Both the position numbers and the translations under genes were made by a program. Below are positions 8,574 through 17,651 of a stretch of 59,798 nt of DNA, piece by piece. The stretch lies in assembly GCA_964560765.1 (NCBI GenBank), contig CAZLMG010000024.1, forward strand, positions 1 through 59,798. Direction: 5' to 3'. Source of the DNA: CAZLMG01 sp964560765 (GTDB taxonomy: Bacteria > Bdellovibrionota_B > Oligoflexia > Oligoflexales > CAZLMG01). Below the pieces are notes generated by a model that was given only the letters and a program-made list of their open reading frames with translations, ran no database searches and was not told the origin of the DNA. Positions within the stretch are counted from its first letter, which is position 1; every line of letters starts with the position of its first letter.

Positions 8574-9522
8574 TTGCCCCACGCGCGTAACCCAATGAGA
8601 GCAGAGCGTACATTCCATCGCTTTCAATGTGCGAGTTGCCGTGGATACGTCCTCTCCCGTCTAGGCGCCAAGCAGCATTTAAAATATTTAAATTGAGGCC
8701 AAGGCGAAGGCCAAACGTGAGCTCTGGCCATGGCAAATAGCGTGTAAGCGATAGCTGCCAAAGCGCTCCGAGGTCAGCGCCAAAACTTCTCTGACTGAGA
8801 TGTATACCACGCCGAGGTTCGTTCAGCATTTCTTCAAGGTCACCATTGAAATCCTCACGAATCTGGACCTGCGAGTTCGTGGTCACGATTCCCGCCAGCA
8901 AAAAAAAGTCTGAATTATACTTTTGAAACATGAGCCGACCACCGTGCACCTGCAATTGCGAGTGCATGGTGCGGCTTTGAAAATTACCTTCGAACGTGTT
9001 GTTGTGCAGTGTTCTGTGTGCAAGAACGTCTATGATGTACTTACCGTGGTAATGTTGCTGGTATGCAATTCCAAAGGACCCGCGTACATCGTCAATCTGG
9101 GGCAATGATCGTTGCTCCAATTCGAGATTGAAGGCCGTTGCGTCGAGGGAGAGTAGTCCAAGAACAACCGAGAGGTGTCGATACTTTTCGGCCTTTATGG
9201 AGCCGCTTTTAGTTGGGTTGACGTTGGCAGCCGGTTGCGGCGTAGCACCCTGTGAGCTGAATGTGGGCGTTGGTGACGCTTCAGGTTTCGAATCAGTGGC
9301 GGATGTATCGCTCCACTCTGAATTGAAGTCGAGAGTGGCATCATCGCCTTTGACTTCAGGTGCCGCATGATTCCGGACGTCAGTTGGGACCGGTGGGGCT
9401 GCCTGGCTATCTCGATAAAGTGGTTGTACCTCTTGCACGGGCCGCACGGTTGTCTGGGCGTGGGAGGTGCCCAGAGCCAAGAGCAGCAAGTATGGAGTCA
9501 AAGCGAAGATTAAGGGGCGCAA
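8560..9522 (-). CDS. Secreted protein, probably an outer-membrane beta-barrel
   Basis: 320 residues with a signal peptide (core PYLLLLALG, cut near SHAQ). Residues 25-110 are a low-complexity Pro/Ala/Ser/Thr linker. From about 115 the sequence alternates hydrophobic and polar residues with many aromatics and ends in short strands (YALLSLGYARG), as in small outer-membrane barrels. The last residues do not have the classical terminal Phe. Not assignable to a named family. Transcribed away from the pilin-like genes and overlapping the convergent lipoprotein gene by 14 bp. Confidence 0.7.
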   Translation of the reverse strand: MRPLIFALTPYLLLLALGTSHAQTTVRPVQEVQPLYRDSQAAPPVPTDVRNHAAPEVKGDDATLDFNSEWSDTSATDSKPEASPTPTFSSQGATPQPAANVNPTKSGSIKAEKYRHLSVVLGLLSLDATAFNLELEQRSLPQIDDVRGSFGIAYQQHYHGKYIIDVLAHRTLHNNTFEGNFQSRTMHSQLQVHGGRLMFQKYNSDFFLLAGIVTTNSQVQIREDFNGDLEEMLNEPRRGIHLSQRSFGADLGALWQLSLTRYLPWPELTFGLRLGLNLNILNAAWRLDGRGRIHGNSHIESDGMYALLSLGYARGAITAM

Positions 9523-9909
9523 GGTGAAAGCTCCTGCTTATAGAAGTATCTCGCTGAATTAACCAGGTTATACTACCGGCGCTGGCTCCACCATAGCAAG
9601 CCATCCGCTTCAATCATCCATGGCCTTTTCATTCTCAATTATGAAGGTGATTACCGACATATAGCGGTCGATTCGTCGAACAGGTCTGAACGTGGACAGC
9701 GATCCGATCTATCACCTTATTAATAAACCTTTGATTTCAATTGGTTATGAGTTCTTCCCTGGGGTCGAATGTCTGGGGTGTGCAACCTGCCATCGGGACA
9801 TACTTTTCGCTTGATTCAGGAATGACGAGGGATTTTCCGCTGGTAGCGCCGCCAGTTGATTTTGGCATGGTGCTTGTAAGCCTTCGAGGAAACTTCTGTC
9901 AATTGCGGA
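9523..9909. other. Intergenic region between divergent genes
   Basis: 387 bp between the barrel-like gene (minus) and the first pilin-like gene (plus). It is richer in A/T than its flanks in places (around 9710-9745) and probably holds the promoters for both directions. I could not identify a confident promoter, RNA or repeat. Open frames here have no ribosome-binding site and no recognisable product. Confidence 0.5.
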
Positions 9910-10326
9910 GTGAGCATGCGTTCGGCGATGCGAAGTCAATCGGAGTTCGGTCTGTCACTGATACCAGTGGTGATGCTCATGGCGGTGATGGGTATCGTTT
10001 CGGCGACTGTATCTGGTCTGATGAGCAATTCCTTTCGTGCCCAGAAGGCGCTTAACCAGAGTGCAGATTATCGGGACTTGCGGACGTTTCTGAACGGGAA
10101 AGTCTCATGCTCGACGACGAAATCGATGTACGCTAGGTGCAGCTCCACGACCATTGCCTTGTATGATGCGAGCGGTGCTGTCGTTGTGCCGACAGCTGGC
10201 CGCACATTTGGGCAATATTCGGTGCGAGCCATGTGTGTAAGCGGCAGGTTGGTGGTGAAGGTTGCAGGGTCAAATTTAATATATGAACCGCTCTTTGTGA
10301 GGGCTCCATTTCAATGTCAATATTGA
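9910..10326 (+). CDS. Minor pilin/pseudopilin-like protein lacking Glu5
   Basis: 138 residues. The N-terminus has a short basic leader, a glycine (EFG), then LSLIPVVMLMAVMGIVSATV, which reads as a prepilin peptidase site followed by the hydrophobic pilin helix. Position 5 after the glycine is proline, not glutamate, as in some tip pseudopilins (GspK-like). The rest has four cysteines and a small globular domain. The start could be GTG 9910, ATG 9916 or ATG 9928. It overlaps the next pilin-like gene by 13 bp. No assembly ATPase, secretin or platform gene is in the window, so the machinery must be elsewhere. Confidence 0.7.
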   Translation: MSMRSAMRSQSEFGLSLIPVVMLMAVMGIVSATVSGLMSNSFRAQKALNQSADYRDLRTFLNGKVSCSTTKSMYARCSSTTIALYDASGAVVVPTAGRTFGQYSVRAMCVSGRLVVKVAGSNLIYEPLFVRAPFQCQY

Positions 10327-11474
10327 GAGACCGCCACGACAGAAAACGCGGATTCAGTCTGCTTGAGTCCGTTATCGCTATGGGAGTTCTATCCATTATT
10401 GGTGTGGCGTCCGTGCATCTCCTTGCGCCATATATGCGTACGAATCTGCGCGCAGACATGGATCAGGAGCGGGCATTGATCCGGGATTTTGTTCGGCAGA
10501 ACTTGGATTGTGAGGAAACCTATGCAGCATTAACAGCTGAGGACTGTGCGCCTGGCCGGTACATCGATGCTTTCGATAGCCAAGGAAGAGTTTTAGCTTC
10601 CAGGACGCAAAATTCGAGGATAGGAACGCGACACATGCTGCGTGTAAGTTGTCCGCATGGCCCCAATCAACTACTCATCGAAGCGATGCGGGTGAAGGGT
10701 TCGGGGGGTGCAACGGCGGAAGCCGATCGAGATCCCCTCGCTGGATCGACGCGGCTGAGTGAGTCTGAGAGCATGCCGGCGGAAGCGGATAGAGACCCTC
10801 TCACGGGGACAGCCAGCAATTGGCAGGATCTATTCAACGGTATCCCGGTTTTTGCAATGGGAGCTTCTGGCAATACAATTGATTTCGAAGATATTCCGGG
10901 AGCGCGGGATGGGCTGACCTTTGGTGACGAGCAGGAAGAGTTTTTGCGAAATCGATATGGCATTCGTTTGCGATCCATCGAGGGTGGTTCGTTTCGCCTG
11001 GCGAGAATTGTGAATCAGGATGAGCCAGAGCCCTTGTTCGAAGCTTGGATGAGTATCTTGTGCCCGGGAAGGCCGAATCATAATCGCCAATGCGGAGGAG
11101 TCAATACTTCGGGGCGATGGGCGTTGAGCGTTGCTGATGCAAAGGACACCCGAAGAATCGAGTTTGAAATCCTTTACGACTCGCCCGTGCGGCAGTTGAG
11201 TTTTGACATATTGGACTTAGATGGCGGCGAAGATTGGTATGTGACGCCCTATGATGAGTCGGGTGCGCCCATACGCGAAAGGACTGGGGGTGTGGAAGAA
11301 GGAGGGTACGGAGTCGGTAGTACAGGAAATTCTTCGAGCACAAGATTCGATATTAGAAGTTCCGCGCGTAATATTGCGAAGGTGCGATTGGTCGGTACCA
11401 AGGGAATCAGAATTTTTGGCTTTGGCTTTGATAATTTCCGCACTGGCAGGTCCGTGTGCAGCTTTGAGCCCTGA
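10314..11474 (+). CDS. Prepilin-type protein with a large C-terminal beta-rich domain
   Basis: 386 residues. KRG|FSLLESVIAMGVLSIIGVASV is a textbook prepilin N-terminus with Glu5. A spacer around residues 130-165 carries AEADRDPL twice, 21 residues apart. The C-terminal half, from IDFEDIP to FGFDNF, is a beta-sandwich-like module (strands such as RRIEFEIL, QLSFDILDLDG and KVRLVG) resembling the jelly-roll modules of secreted proteins. This would be a minor pilin that presents a binding domain at a filament tip. It overlaps the preceding pilin-like gene by 13 bp, so the two are probably translated together. Confidence 0.75.
   Translation: MSILRDRHDRKRGFSLLESVIAMGVLSIIGVASVHLLAPYMRTNLRADMDQERALIRDFVRQNLDCEETYAALTAEDCAPGRYIDAFDSQGRVLASRTQNSRIGTRHMLRVSCPHGPNQLLIEAMRVKGSGGATAEADRDPLAGSTRLSESESMPAEADRDPLTGTASNWQDLFNGIPVFAMGASGNTIDFEDIPGARDGLTFGDEQEEFLRNRYGIRLRSIEGGSFRLARIVNQDEPEPLFEAWMSILCPGRPNHNRQCGGVNTSGRWALSVADAKDTRRIEFEILYDSPVRQLSFDILDLDGGEDWYVTPYDESGAPIRERTGGVEEGGYGVGSTGNSSSTRFDIRSSARNIAKVRLVGTKGIRIFGFGFDNFRTGRSVCSFEP
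10715..10815 (+). repeat. Imperfect tandem repeat inside the pilin-like gene
   Basis: Two copies of a unit starting GGCGGAAGC.GAT.GAGA (from 10715 and 10778), 63 bp apart, so the reading frame is kept. Both encode AEADRDPL followed by A/T-G-S/T. A recent in-frame duplication of a linker segment. Confidence 0.6.
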
Positions 11475-11509
11475 ATGTTCTCTGCCACGACTTTTGGTTC
11501 GGGAAGGTC

Positions 11510-11586
11510 TGGTGGGGATACACGGATTCGAACCGCGGACCCTCTGCTTGTAAGGCAGATGCTCTAACCAGCTGAGCTATATCCCC
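11510..11586 (-). tRNA. tRNA-Val (anticodon TAC)
   Basis: On the minus strand a complete cloverleaf: 7-bp acceptor stem GGGGATA/TATCCCC, D arm AGCTCAGCTGGTTAGAGC, anticodon arm CTGC-CTTACAA-GCAG with anticodon TAC, T arm with GGTTCGAATCC. CCA is encoded at the 3' end (complement of 11510-11512). Confidence 0.96.
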
Positions 11587-11647
11587 AATAGAGACCTGCG
11601 GTTATCACAGATTCGAGGTGGGCTGTCAACTCGGAATTTTCCGCAGA

Positions 11648-12532
11648 TTAATCGACGAGTTTCGGATCTAGGGCGTCACGTAAAGCGTCACCAACCATGT
11701 TTAAACTATAGGCCAAAGCAAACAATGCCAGGGTTACACCGGCTAGTGGCCACCAAATCCCGTTCATCAGCTCGCCAGTCGCGTCTGACACCATTGTGCC
11801 CCAGCTGCTGCCGTCTTGAATTCCAACACCCAGATAGGTCAAGACGACCTCAGACATGATGGAGTTAAGGGTCAGTAGGGATGCTGTAATGATGGCGAGA
11901 TGGAAGACGTTGGGCAGAATGTGGCGAAAAATGAGGGTGAGATCGCCAGCGCCCAACAGGCGGCTGGCCAAAACATACTCCTGGTTCTTATGCTTCATGA
12001 ATTCGCCGCGGATTAAGCGGCACAAACCCACCCAACTAACCGAGGCCATGGCGATGCAGATGGATAGCATGCCTTTACCGAGAATGTAGGAGATCGCCAA
12101 GACCAACAGAATGTATGGTACGGACACGATGACGGAGTATACCCAAACGACGAAGGCATCGACGCGGCCGCCAAAGTAGCCAGCGATCCCTCCGGTAAAG
12201 ATGCCAACAGGGATGGACAACGCAGTTACCAGAAAGCCAATGGTGATCGCCGTCTTCGCCCCTGCTAGAATCTTGTAAAGGATGGATCGGCCAAAGATAT
12301 CTGTCCCCAGGATCTTGCTTAGTTCGAATCCGGGCTGTTCATAGCTTGTGCCGACGCGCTCTTGAAAATCAGGAAGCAGACCCAGATAGCCAAGAACGGC
12401 AATGGATAAATACACGCCGATGATCCCTAGGCAAATCATGGTTTGTCTCTGCCGCCGCAAACGCAGCCACGCGCGCCTGCCTAAACTGAGGCCGTGATCG
12501 ACCTTTTCTGCTTTCGCTGGTGTTTTACTCAA
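11648..12532 (-). CDS. oppC: Oligopeptide ABC transporter permease OppC
   Basis: 294 residues from the preferred start. Inner-membrane permease of a peptide-type ABC importer, with an N-terminal membrane segment (ICLGIIGVYLSIAVLGYLG) and a C-terminal five-helix domain carrying the permease loop GADLTLIFRHILPNVF. OppC members have this extra extracytoplasmic region after the first helix, here with LGTDIFGRSILYKI. TTG 12532 is the likely start: GAGGG lies about 10 bp upstream and it overlaps the oppB stop by 8 bp; ATG 12559 is in frame but deeper inside oppB. Last gene of the operon. Confidence 0.9.
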   Translation of the reverse strand: MSKTPAKAEKVDHGLSLGRRAWLRLRRQRQTMICLGIIGVYLSIAVLGYLGLLPDFQERVGTSYEQPGFELSKILGTDIFGRSILYKILAGAKTAITIGFLVTALSIPVGIFTGGIAGYFGGRVDAFVVWVYSVIVSVPYILLVLAISYILGKGMLSICIAMASVSWVGLCRLIRGEFMKHKNQEYVLASRLLGAGDLTLIFRHILPNVFHLAIITASLLTLNSIMSEVVLTYLGVGIQDGSSWGTMVSDATGELMNGIWWPLAGVTLALFALAYSLNMVGDALRDALDPKLVD

Positions 12533-13457
12533 GTTGCACCCTCGGATCGACGTACGCATACAATATGTCGGTCAAGAGATTGAAGAAGGCGTATCCGACC
12601 GCAATGGTAATGGTCAGGCCTTTAATGATGGGGAAGTCACCGGTGTTGATGGCGTTGATCATCAAATCGCCGACACCTGGGATGCTAAAGAATCGCTCCA
12701 TGAGGAACGCGCCCATAATCAGAAATGGAATGCCAACCACTGTATAGGTCAGAATCGGAATCATCGCGTTTTTCAAAATGTGCACAAACAACACCCGCAA
12801 TTCGGAAGCGCCTTTGGCCCGGGCTGTGCGAACATAATCCGATTTGATTTCGTCGAGGAACACGGTGCGGTACATGCGTACATCTGGGCCGACTTCGATG
12901 ACCAGAAATATAATCCAAGGCAACAACAGATACTCGATGGCGCCAGGGCCATTTTGAAAACCTCGAATCGGAAAAAGATCCAACTGGAACGCCAAAACAT
13001 ACTGAAAGAAAATAATGTACACGAGATAGGTGATACTCATCATGCCCACAAATAGCGTGCGCGAAAAACGATCAAACCAACTGTTGCGATAGTAGGCGAT
13101 CACGAGCGACACACTTACGAACATAATGACGGCGAGAAAATAGGGTGGCGCGGTCAGTGCCAACGACACGATGGCGCCTTGCCAAAACAATTCGGAAAGG
13201 GGCTCGCCGGTGTTAAATGAGATGCCGAAATCAAAAGTGACGATCTGTCGTAAGAAGTCCAAAAACTGCATGGGGATAGGTTTGTCTAGTCCCCATTTTG
13301 CCTCCAGATCAGCGATCGCCTGCGGGGTGGCGTGGGTGCCCAGCGCCACCCGCACGGGATCTTCTCCAAAGACTGTAAACAGTACGAACACCAATAACGC
13401 CACGCCGAAGACGATCGGTATCATATACAGCAGGCGACGGATGATGTACGCAAGCAT
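12525..13457 (-). CDS. oppB: Oligopeptide ABC transporter permease OppB
   Basis: 310 residues. Inner-membrane permease pairing with OppC. It begins with the diagnostic MLAYIIRRLLYMIPIVFGVALLVF and carries the EAA-type loop DYVRTARAKGASELRVLFVHILKNA (the contact site for the ATPases) near residue 210. The GLDKPIPMQFLDFL segment after the first helix is typical of OppB/DppB. It starts 3 bp after the oppA stop and overlaps oppC. Confidence 0.93.
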   Translation of the reverse strand: MLAYIIRRLLYMIPIVFGVALLVFVLFTVFGEDPVRVALGTHATPQAIADLEAKWGLDKPIPMQFLDFLRQIVTFDFGISFNTGEPLSELFWQGAIVSLALTAPPYFLAVIMFVSVSLVIAYYRNSWFDRFSRTLFVGMMSITYLVYIIFFQYVLAFQLDLFPIRGFQNGPGAIEYLLLPWIIFLVIEVGPDVRMYRTVFLDEIKSDYVRTARAKGASELRVLFVHILKNAMIPILTYTVVGIPFLIMGAFLMERFFSIPGVGDLMINAINTGDFPIIKGLTITIAVGYAFFNLLTDILYAYVDPRVQLE

Positions 13458-13460
13458 GGA

Positions 13461-15278
13461 TTAGAACCCCTTAGCCTTTTCAGCCATGTCGACATCGATG
13501 TACTTGAGTGGCGGGTTGTACATGATGTTGCGTTTAAAGTTGCGCACCCATTTGTGCTGCAGGCCGACGCGCATCTGATTGTATTGAAAGATACCCGGCG
13601 CATCTTCTTTCAATATGGCATTCATCTTGGCAAAGAGCGCGTAGCGCTCGGAGCCGTTCTCCATGAACCGAATCTGTTCATAAAGTTGATTGTATTCAGT
13701 GTTATTGTAAGATCCATCGTTTGGCCCAGGAGGCGTGTTTGGGCCGTAAAACAGCTGATAGAAATTCTCTGCGTCCGGATAGTCAGCCATCCAGCCGGCA
13801 CCGCTGATTTGAAAATTGCCCTTTTCGGTTTTTTGCAACCATGCCGAGAATGTTTGGAAGTTAGCCTTGGCTTTGATGCCGACTTTTTCCAACTCGGCAC
13901 GGTGAAACTCCCACTGCTGACGAATCAGAGCACTGGCGTCCCGGTATTCGACTTCGATGACCGGCAGGCCTTTGCCATCTGGATAGCCAGCTTCTGCTAG
14001 TTTCTGCTTTGCCATCTCAAGATTCTGTCGATAGTACTCCGCAGGAATGTCCAGTTCGCTACCCTTGATCGGGTGGGGAACGATGCTGTTTAGGACCATG
14101 GCGCGGCCGTCCAGCATCAAATCGACATAGGCTTGCGCGTTCAGTGCATAGGCAAATGCCTGGCGCAGGGCCTTTTGCTTGGGCTCATAGCCACCCACAA
14201 CTGGATTCTTCATATTGAACTTGATGTATTCAGTACTCAGGGCTGGGATTGCATAGAGCTTGATGCGCCCTTTCCACTCATCCTTCAAGCGTAGTTCGCC
14301 ATCAACCTTCTGGACGAACTTGCTGAAGTTATCGCGATTGACAGCGACGGTATCAATCTCACTTTTCTGAAAGCTGAGCAACATGGGCTGAGATTCTTCG
14401 ATCAACGGCAATCGAACTTCGTCCACCAACGGCAGTTGCTTGCCCGCGTCCTTCAGGTATCCAGCCTGTTCATCGCCAGCTTCGCCCTCGGTTGGATATG
14501 TATCCCAGTAGCGGGGATTACGGGCGAGAATGATCTCGCCACGGCGCGACATCTCTTTGATATAGAAGGGCCCCGAGCCAACGGGATGGCGTTCAAACTC
14601 GTCTCCGTACTTGATGGCGCACTCTGTCGGAACAATTGCCAGCTGCTGCATGGCAAAGGGGTAGAAGGCAAGGGGATTCTTGCGGGTGAATTTCACTTTG
14701 ATGTTATAGTCATCGACTTTCTGTAGTCCAGAAACATCGTGTTTGCTGTAATCAATCGCCTTGCCTTCCTTCTTCGACTGCTCGCGGAAAGCGTCGAGAC
14801 CTTCGACGAATCCTTCCATGAGCACATAAGACAAGACGTTGGCATTGGCATCGGCAAAGCGTTTGATCGAAAAGATCACGTCATCAGCGCGTAGCTCGCG
14901 CCCCTTGCCACCTTCAAAGCAGGCATCGTCGTTGAAGAAAACGCCCTTGCGTATCGGAAACAAAAACGTCAGTCCATCGCCCTGGTCTTGTGGCAAGGTT
15001 TCCAGCAACGATGGCTTCAATTCATAGGGGCGCTTCAAGTAGTGATATTCAAGCAGGGTGTCATAGATGTTGCTGATCATTTCTGATGAGGCTTCGTCAA
15101 ATTGCTTAACCGGGTCCAAACTGCGAAAGGCGCTCGTACGCGGAAAGCTAAACACTTTGGGACCGGCACTTGTCGTCGACGACGTTTCACTGTCTTTACC
15201 GCCGCACTTGGTGCAGCTAGCAACGAGTGTCAGCCCGATCAAGGCAGCATGAGTAATGACTGTTCTCCGTAGCATCAT
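13461..15278 (-). CDS. oppA: Peptide-binding lipoprotein, ABC transporter family 5 (OppA-like)
   Basis: 605 residues. Extracytoplasmic solute-binding protein that delivers substrate to OppBC. A signal peptide ends in the lipobox VASC, so it is lipid-anchored. Family 5 signatures follow: RSLDPVKQFD, ADDVIFSIKRF, HPVGSGPFYIK and RNPRYWD. At 605 residues it is longer than E. coli OppA (about 540), as for several lipoprotein members. It sits between the ATPase and permease genes. The actual ligand (oligopeptide, dipeptide or other) cannot be read from sequence. Confidence 0.92.
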   Translation of the reverse strand: MMLRRTVITHAALIGLTLVASCTKCGGKDSETSSTTSAGPKVFSFPRTSAFRSLDPVKQFDEASSEMISNIYDTLLEYHYLKRPYELKPSLLETLPQDQGDGLTFLFPIRKGVFFNDDACFEGGKGRELRADDVIFSIKRFADANANVLSYVLMEGFVEGLDAFREQSKKEGKAIDYSKHDVSGLQKVDDYNIKVKFTRKNPLAFYPFAMQQLAIVPTECAIKYGDEFERHPVGSGPFYIKEMSRRGEIILARNPRYWDTYPTEGEAGDEQAGYLKDAGKQLPLVDEVRLPLIEESQPMLLSFQKSEIDTVAVNRDNFSKFVQKVDGELRLKDEWKGRIKLYAIPALSTEYIKFNMKNPVVGGYEPKQKALRQAFAYALNAQAYVDLMLDGRAMVLNSIVPHPIKGSELDIPAEYYRQNLEMAKQKLAEAGYPDGKGLPVIEVEYRDASALIRQQWEFHRAELEKVGIKAKANFQTFSAWLQKTEKGNFQISGAGWMADYPDAENFYQLFYGPNTPPGPNDGSYNNTEYNQLYEQIRFMENGSERYALFAKMNAILKEDAPGIFQYNQMRVGLQHKWVRNFKRNIMYNPPLKYIDVDMAEKAKGF

Positions 15279-15290
15279 TCGAATCCTTTC

Positions 15291-16271
15291 TTACAATTCA
15301 CCTGCAAAGTGGCAGGCAGCAAAATGGTCTTTTCGGTTTGGAACCTGCCGGAACTCAGGGGCCTTGGTTTTGCATATATCTTTGGCAAACCGGCAGCGTG
15401 TATGAAAGTGGCAACCGGGTGGTGGCGCGCTGGGGCTTGGCACATCACCCGTTAGCACCTCGCCGCGATGCCGCCGACGAGGATCAGGAATGGGCAGCGA
15501 CGAGATGAGGGCGCGCGTATAAGGGTGTGCGGCGCTCTTATAGAGATCGTCGCATGGGGCCAATTCTACGATGCGACCCAAATACATCACCGCCACCCGA
15601 TCCGAGATGTAATGCACGACGGAAAGATCGTGGGATATGAAGATGTAGGTAAGATCGAGTTCTTGCTGGAGGCGCACCAGTAAATTGAGAACCTGCGACT
15701 GAATGGAAACATCCAACGCGGATACAGGTTCGTCGCAGATGACTAGTTTGGGGTTCATGGCAATGGCACGCGCGATCCCGAGGCGCTGGCGTTGACCTCC
15801 ACTAAACTCGTGAGGGTAACGGTTGAGAGTGTTTGGGCGCATGCCGACTTTTTCTAGGAGGCCGATGATGCGGTCGAGACGCTCCTGCGCTGTGCCAATC
15901 TTGTGCAGTCGGAACGGTTCTTCCAAGATATCGCGCACGGACATCCGGGGATTAAGGGATGCATAGGGGTCCTGAAAGACCATCTGCATGTTCCGTCTCG
16001 CAGCTTTCAGCTTCTCTTTTTGCAGTGCGCCGAAATCCTGCCCCATGAACTGAATAGACCCCGATGTGGGCTCATAAAGTCGGCAAATCGCCCTTCCAAG
16101 TGTTGACTTGCCGCAGCCAGACTCTCCAACAATGCCCAAAGTCTCGCCGTGGCGCAGGGAAAATGATACATCAGTCACCGCGCGAACGGCACCGATACGG
16201 CGGCGGATAATGCCTCCGTAAATAGGAAACTCTTTTGTCAGGTGGCTTACAGTGAGCAGGTCTTGAGTCAA
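15291..16271 (-). CDS. oppF: Oligopeptide ABC transporter ATPase OppF
   Basis: 326 residues. Cytosolic ATPase subunit: Walker A GESGCGKSTLGR, Q-loop MVFQDPYASLNPR, signature FSGGQRQRLGIARAI, Walker B LVICDEPVSALD and an H-loop ISHDL. The Opp/Dpp C-terminal extension with a cysteine cluster (GCHFHTRCRFAKDIC) is present; in this family it can hold an iron-sulfur cluster. It begins with TTG at 16271, overlapping the oppD stop as TTGA, so translation is coupled. GRIVELAPCDDLY favours OppF over OppD. Confidence 0.93.
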   Translation of the reverse strand: MTQDLLTVSHLTKEFPIYGGIIRRRIGAVRAVTDVSFSLRHGETLGIVGESGCGKSTLGRAICRLYEPTSGSIQFMGQDFGALQKEKLKAARRNMQMVFQDPYASLNPRMSVRDILEEPFRLHKIGTAQERLDRIIGLLEKVGMRPNTLNRYPHEFSGGQRQRLGIARAIAMNPKLVICDEPVSALDVSIQSQVLNLLVRLQQELDLTYIFISHDLSVVHYISDRVAVMYLGRIVELAPCDDLYKSAAHPYTRALISSLPIPDPRRRHRGEVLTGDVPSPSAPPPGCHFHTRCRFAKDICKTKAPEFRQVPNRKDHFAACHFAGEL

Positions 16272-17257
16272 GTGCGCTTCTCCTCGCCGGCGAAAAAGCA
16301 GGCTGCAGCATGGGTCGCACTCAAATCAGTTAGAGCCGGGGGAGCCGCGAGGCATGCCTCCTGCCGCATCGAACACCGGTCTTGAAAACTGCACCCCTTG
16401 GGCAGCTGGCTCAAACTGGGCACCATGCCGTCGATGATGTATAGGGGCGCTTTCCTTGCCGTCGTGATTTTTGGAATCGAGCGCAAGAGCCCGCGCGTGT
16501 ACGGGTGGCTTGCGTGCTCAAAAATATCCAGTACAGGCCCTCGCTCGATGACTTTTCCGGCGTACATCACCAATACGTCATCGGCGATCTCGGCGACAAC
16601 GCCTAGATCATGAGTAATAAATATAATAGCGGTTCCTGTTTTCTCCTGGAGTTCGCGCATCAGGGTAAGAATCTGAGCTTGGACGGTGACATCCAAAGCC
16701 GTGCTGGGTTCGTCAGCAATCAGGACCTTGGGATTGCAGGCCAGCGCCATGGCAATCATGACTCGTTGCTTCATTCCGCCACTCATCTGATGCGGATACT
16801 CGTCGAGACGCTGCTTGGGCGAAGGAATCTGAACCTTGACCATCATCTCGAGTGCTCGGTCCATAGCCTCGCGCCGCGAAAGGCCGTGATGGATGCGAAA
16901 CACTTCAGCAATTTGTTCGCCGCAGGTATAGACGGGATTGAGTGCGGTCATCGGTTCTTGAAAGATCATGGCAATCTCACGGCCACGTATCTTGCGCATG
17001 TCTTCTAGTGATAGATGCAGGAGGTCTTTGCTACCAAATAGTATGCTGCCTGTGTCGATACTGCCATTGGCGCTGGGGATCAGGCGCAGTACGGACAATG
17101 CTGTTACACTCTTACCGCAGCCAGACTCGCCGACAATGCAGAGAGTTTTCCCTGCTCGGACGGAAAAGCTTACGTCGTTCACGGCCGTGATGGGGCCATC
17201 ATCGGTGCGAAAAGATGTAGTTAGGTTCTTTACTTCGAGTACGACGTCTTGACCCAT
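16268..17257 (-). CDS. oppD: Oligopeptide ABC transporter ATPase OppD
   Basis: 329 residues. Partner ATPase of OppF: Walker A GESGCGKSVTALS, Q-loop MIFQEPMTALNPV, signature MSGGMKQRVMIAMAL, Walker B VLIADEPSTALD, H-loop ITHDLGVV, then the C-terminal extension with cysteines (GCSFQDRCSMRQEAC). The frame is open to 17305, but ATG 17257 is preferred because GGGAGC (complement of 17261-17266) precedes it. First gene of the D-F-A-B-C operon, transcribed away from the small acidic protein gene at 17392. Confidence 0.93.
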   Translation of the reverse strand: MGQDVVLEVKNLTTSFRTDDGPITAVNDVSFSVRAGKTLCIVGESGCGKSVTALSVLRLIPSANGSIDTGSILFGSKDLLHLSLEDMRKIRGREIAMIFQEPMTALNPVYTCGEQIAEVFRIHHGLSRREAMDRALEMMVKVQIPSPKQRLDEYPHQMSGGMKQRVMIAMALACNPKVLIADEPSTALDVTVQAQILTLMRELQEKTGTAIIFITHDLGVVAEIADDVLVMYAGKVIERGPVLDIFEHASHPYTRGLLRSIPKITTARKAPLYIIDGMVPSLSQLPKGCSFQDRCSMRQEACLAAPPALTDLSATHAAACFFAGEEKRT

Positions 17258-17391
17258 ATGCTCCCGCTCGACAACGGAGTAGACTTTTCTACACCTTTCC
17301 GCCAAACTTTACAGCTCGTCAAAATGGCTGATGGGTTGGCTGGCCACAGTAGAGCTACAACTGGCAAAAATCAAGGGAGATATAAGCACCT

Positions 17392-17601
17392 ATGGTTCCA
17401 TTTCGGGTGTACGATCGCGAAAACAAAATGATGTGGATTGTGTTGAACTTCCATCCTGACGCCCAAAGTGGCGGAGGCTACCTGTTGGCGCGCGAGGACG
17501 ACAGCGATGAGGATGGGGAGATGAAGATCGTTAAAGCGTCAGATATGACCCGGTTTCGCCTGGTAGACTTCCTGGATGAGGCTGAGGAGTATCACGGATA
17601 G
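17392..17601 (+). CDS. Small acidic protein of unknown function
   Basis: 69 residues. The N-terminus PFRVYDRENKMMWIVLNFHPDA looks like beta strands and the middle is acidic (REDDSDEDGEM). No family recognised and no signal peptide. AGGGAG at 17375 is somewhat far from the ATG (about 12 bp), so the start is moderately sure. A perfect terminator begins 4 bp after the stop, which supports a real, separately transcribed gene. Confidence 0.65.
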   Translation: MVPFRVYDRENKMMWIVLNFHPDAQSGGGYLLAREDDSDEDGEMKIVKASDMTRFRLVDFLDEAEEYHG

Positions 17602-17605
17602 ATAC

Positions 17606-17637
17606 AAAAAAGCCCCGGTGGAAGCCGGGGCTTTTTT
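17606..17637. terminator. Bidirectional intrinsic terminator
   Basis: A-run, then AGCCCCGG stem, a six-base loop and CCGGGGCT, then a T-run: a 13-bp perfect stem including the A/T tracts. It lies between the convergent small acidic gene (ends 17601) and the HU gene (ends 17652), and works for both strands by symmetry. Confidence 0.95.
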
Positions 17638-17651
17638 GTGCTTAGAGACAG

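Noticed and set aside
9741..10055. 104-codon plus-strand frame upstream of and over the first pilin-like gene
   Set aside because: No ribosome-binding site, no recognisable domain, and it overlaps the prepilin N-terminus in another frame.
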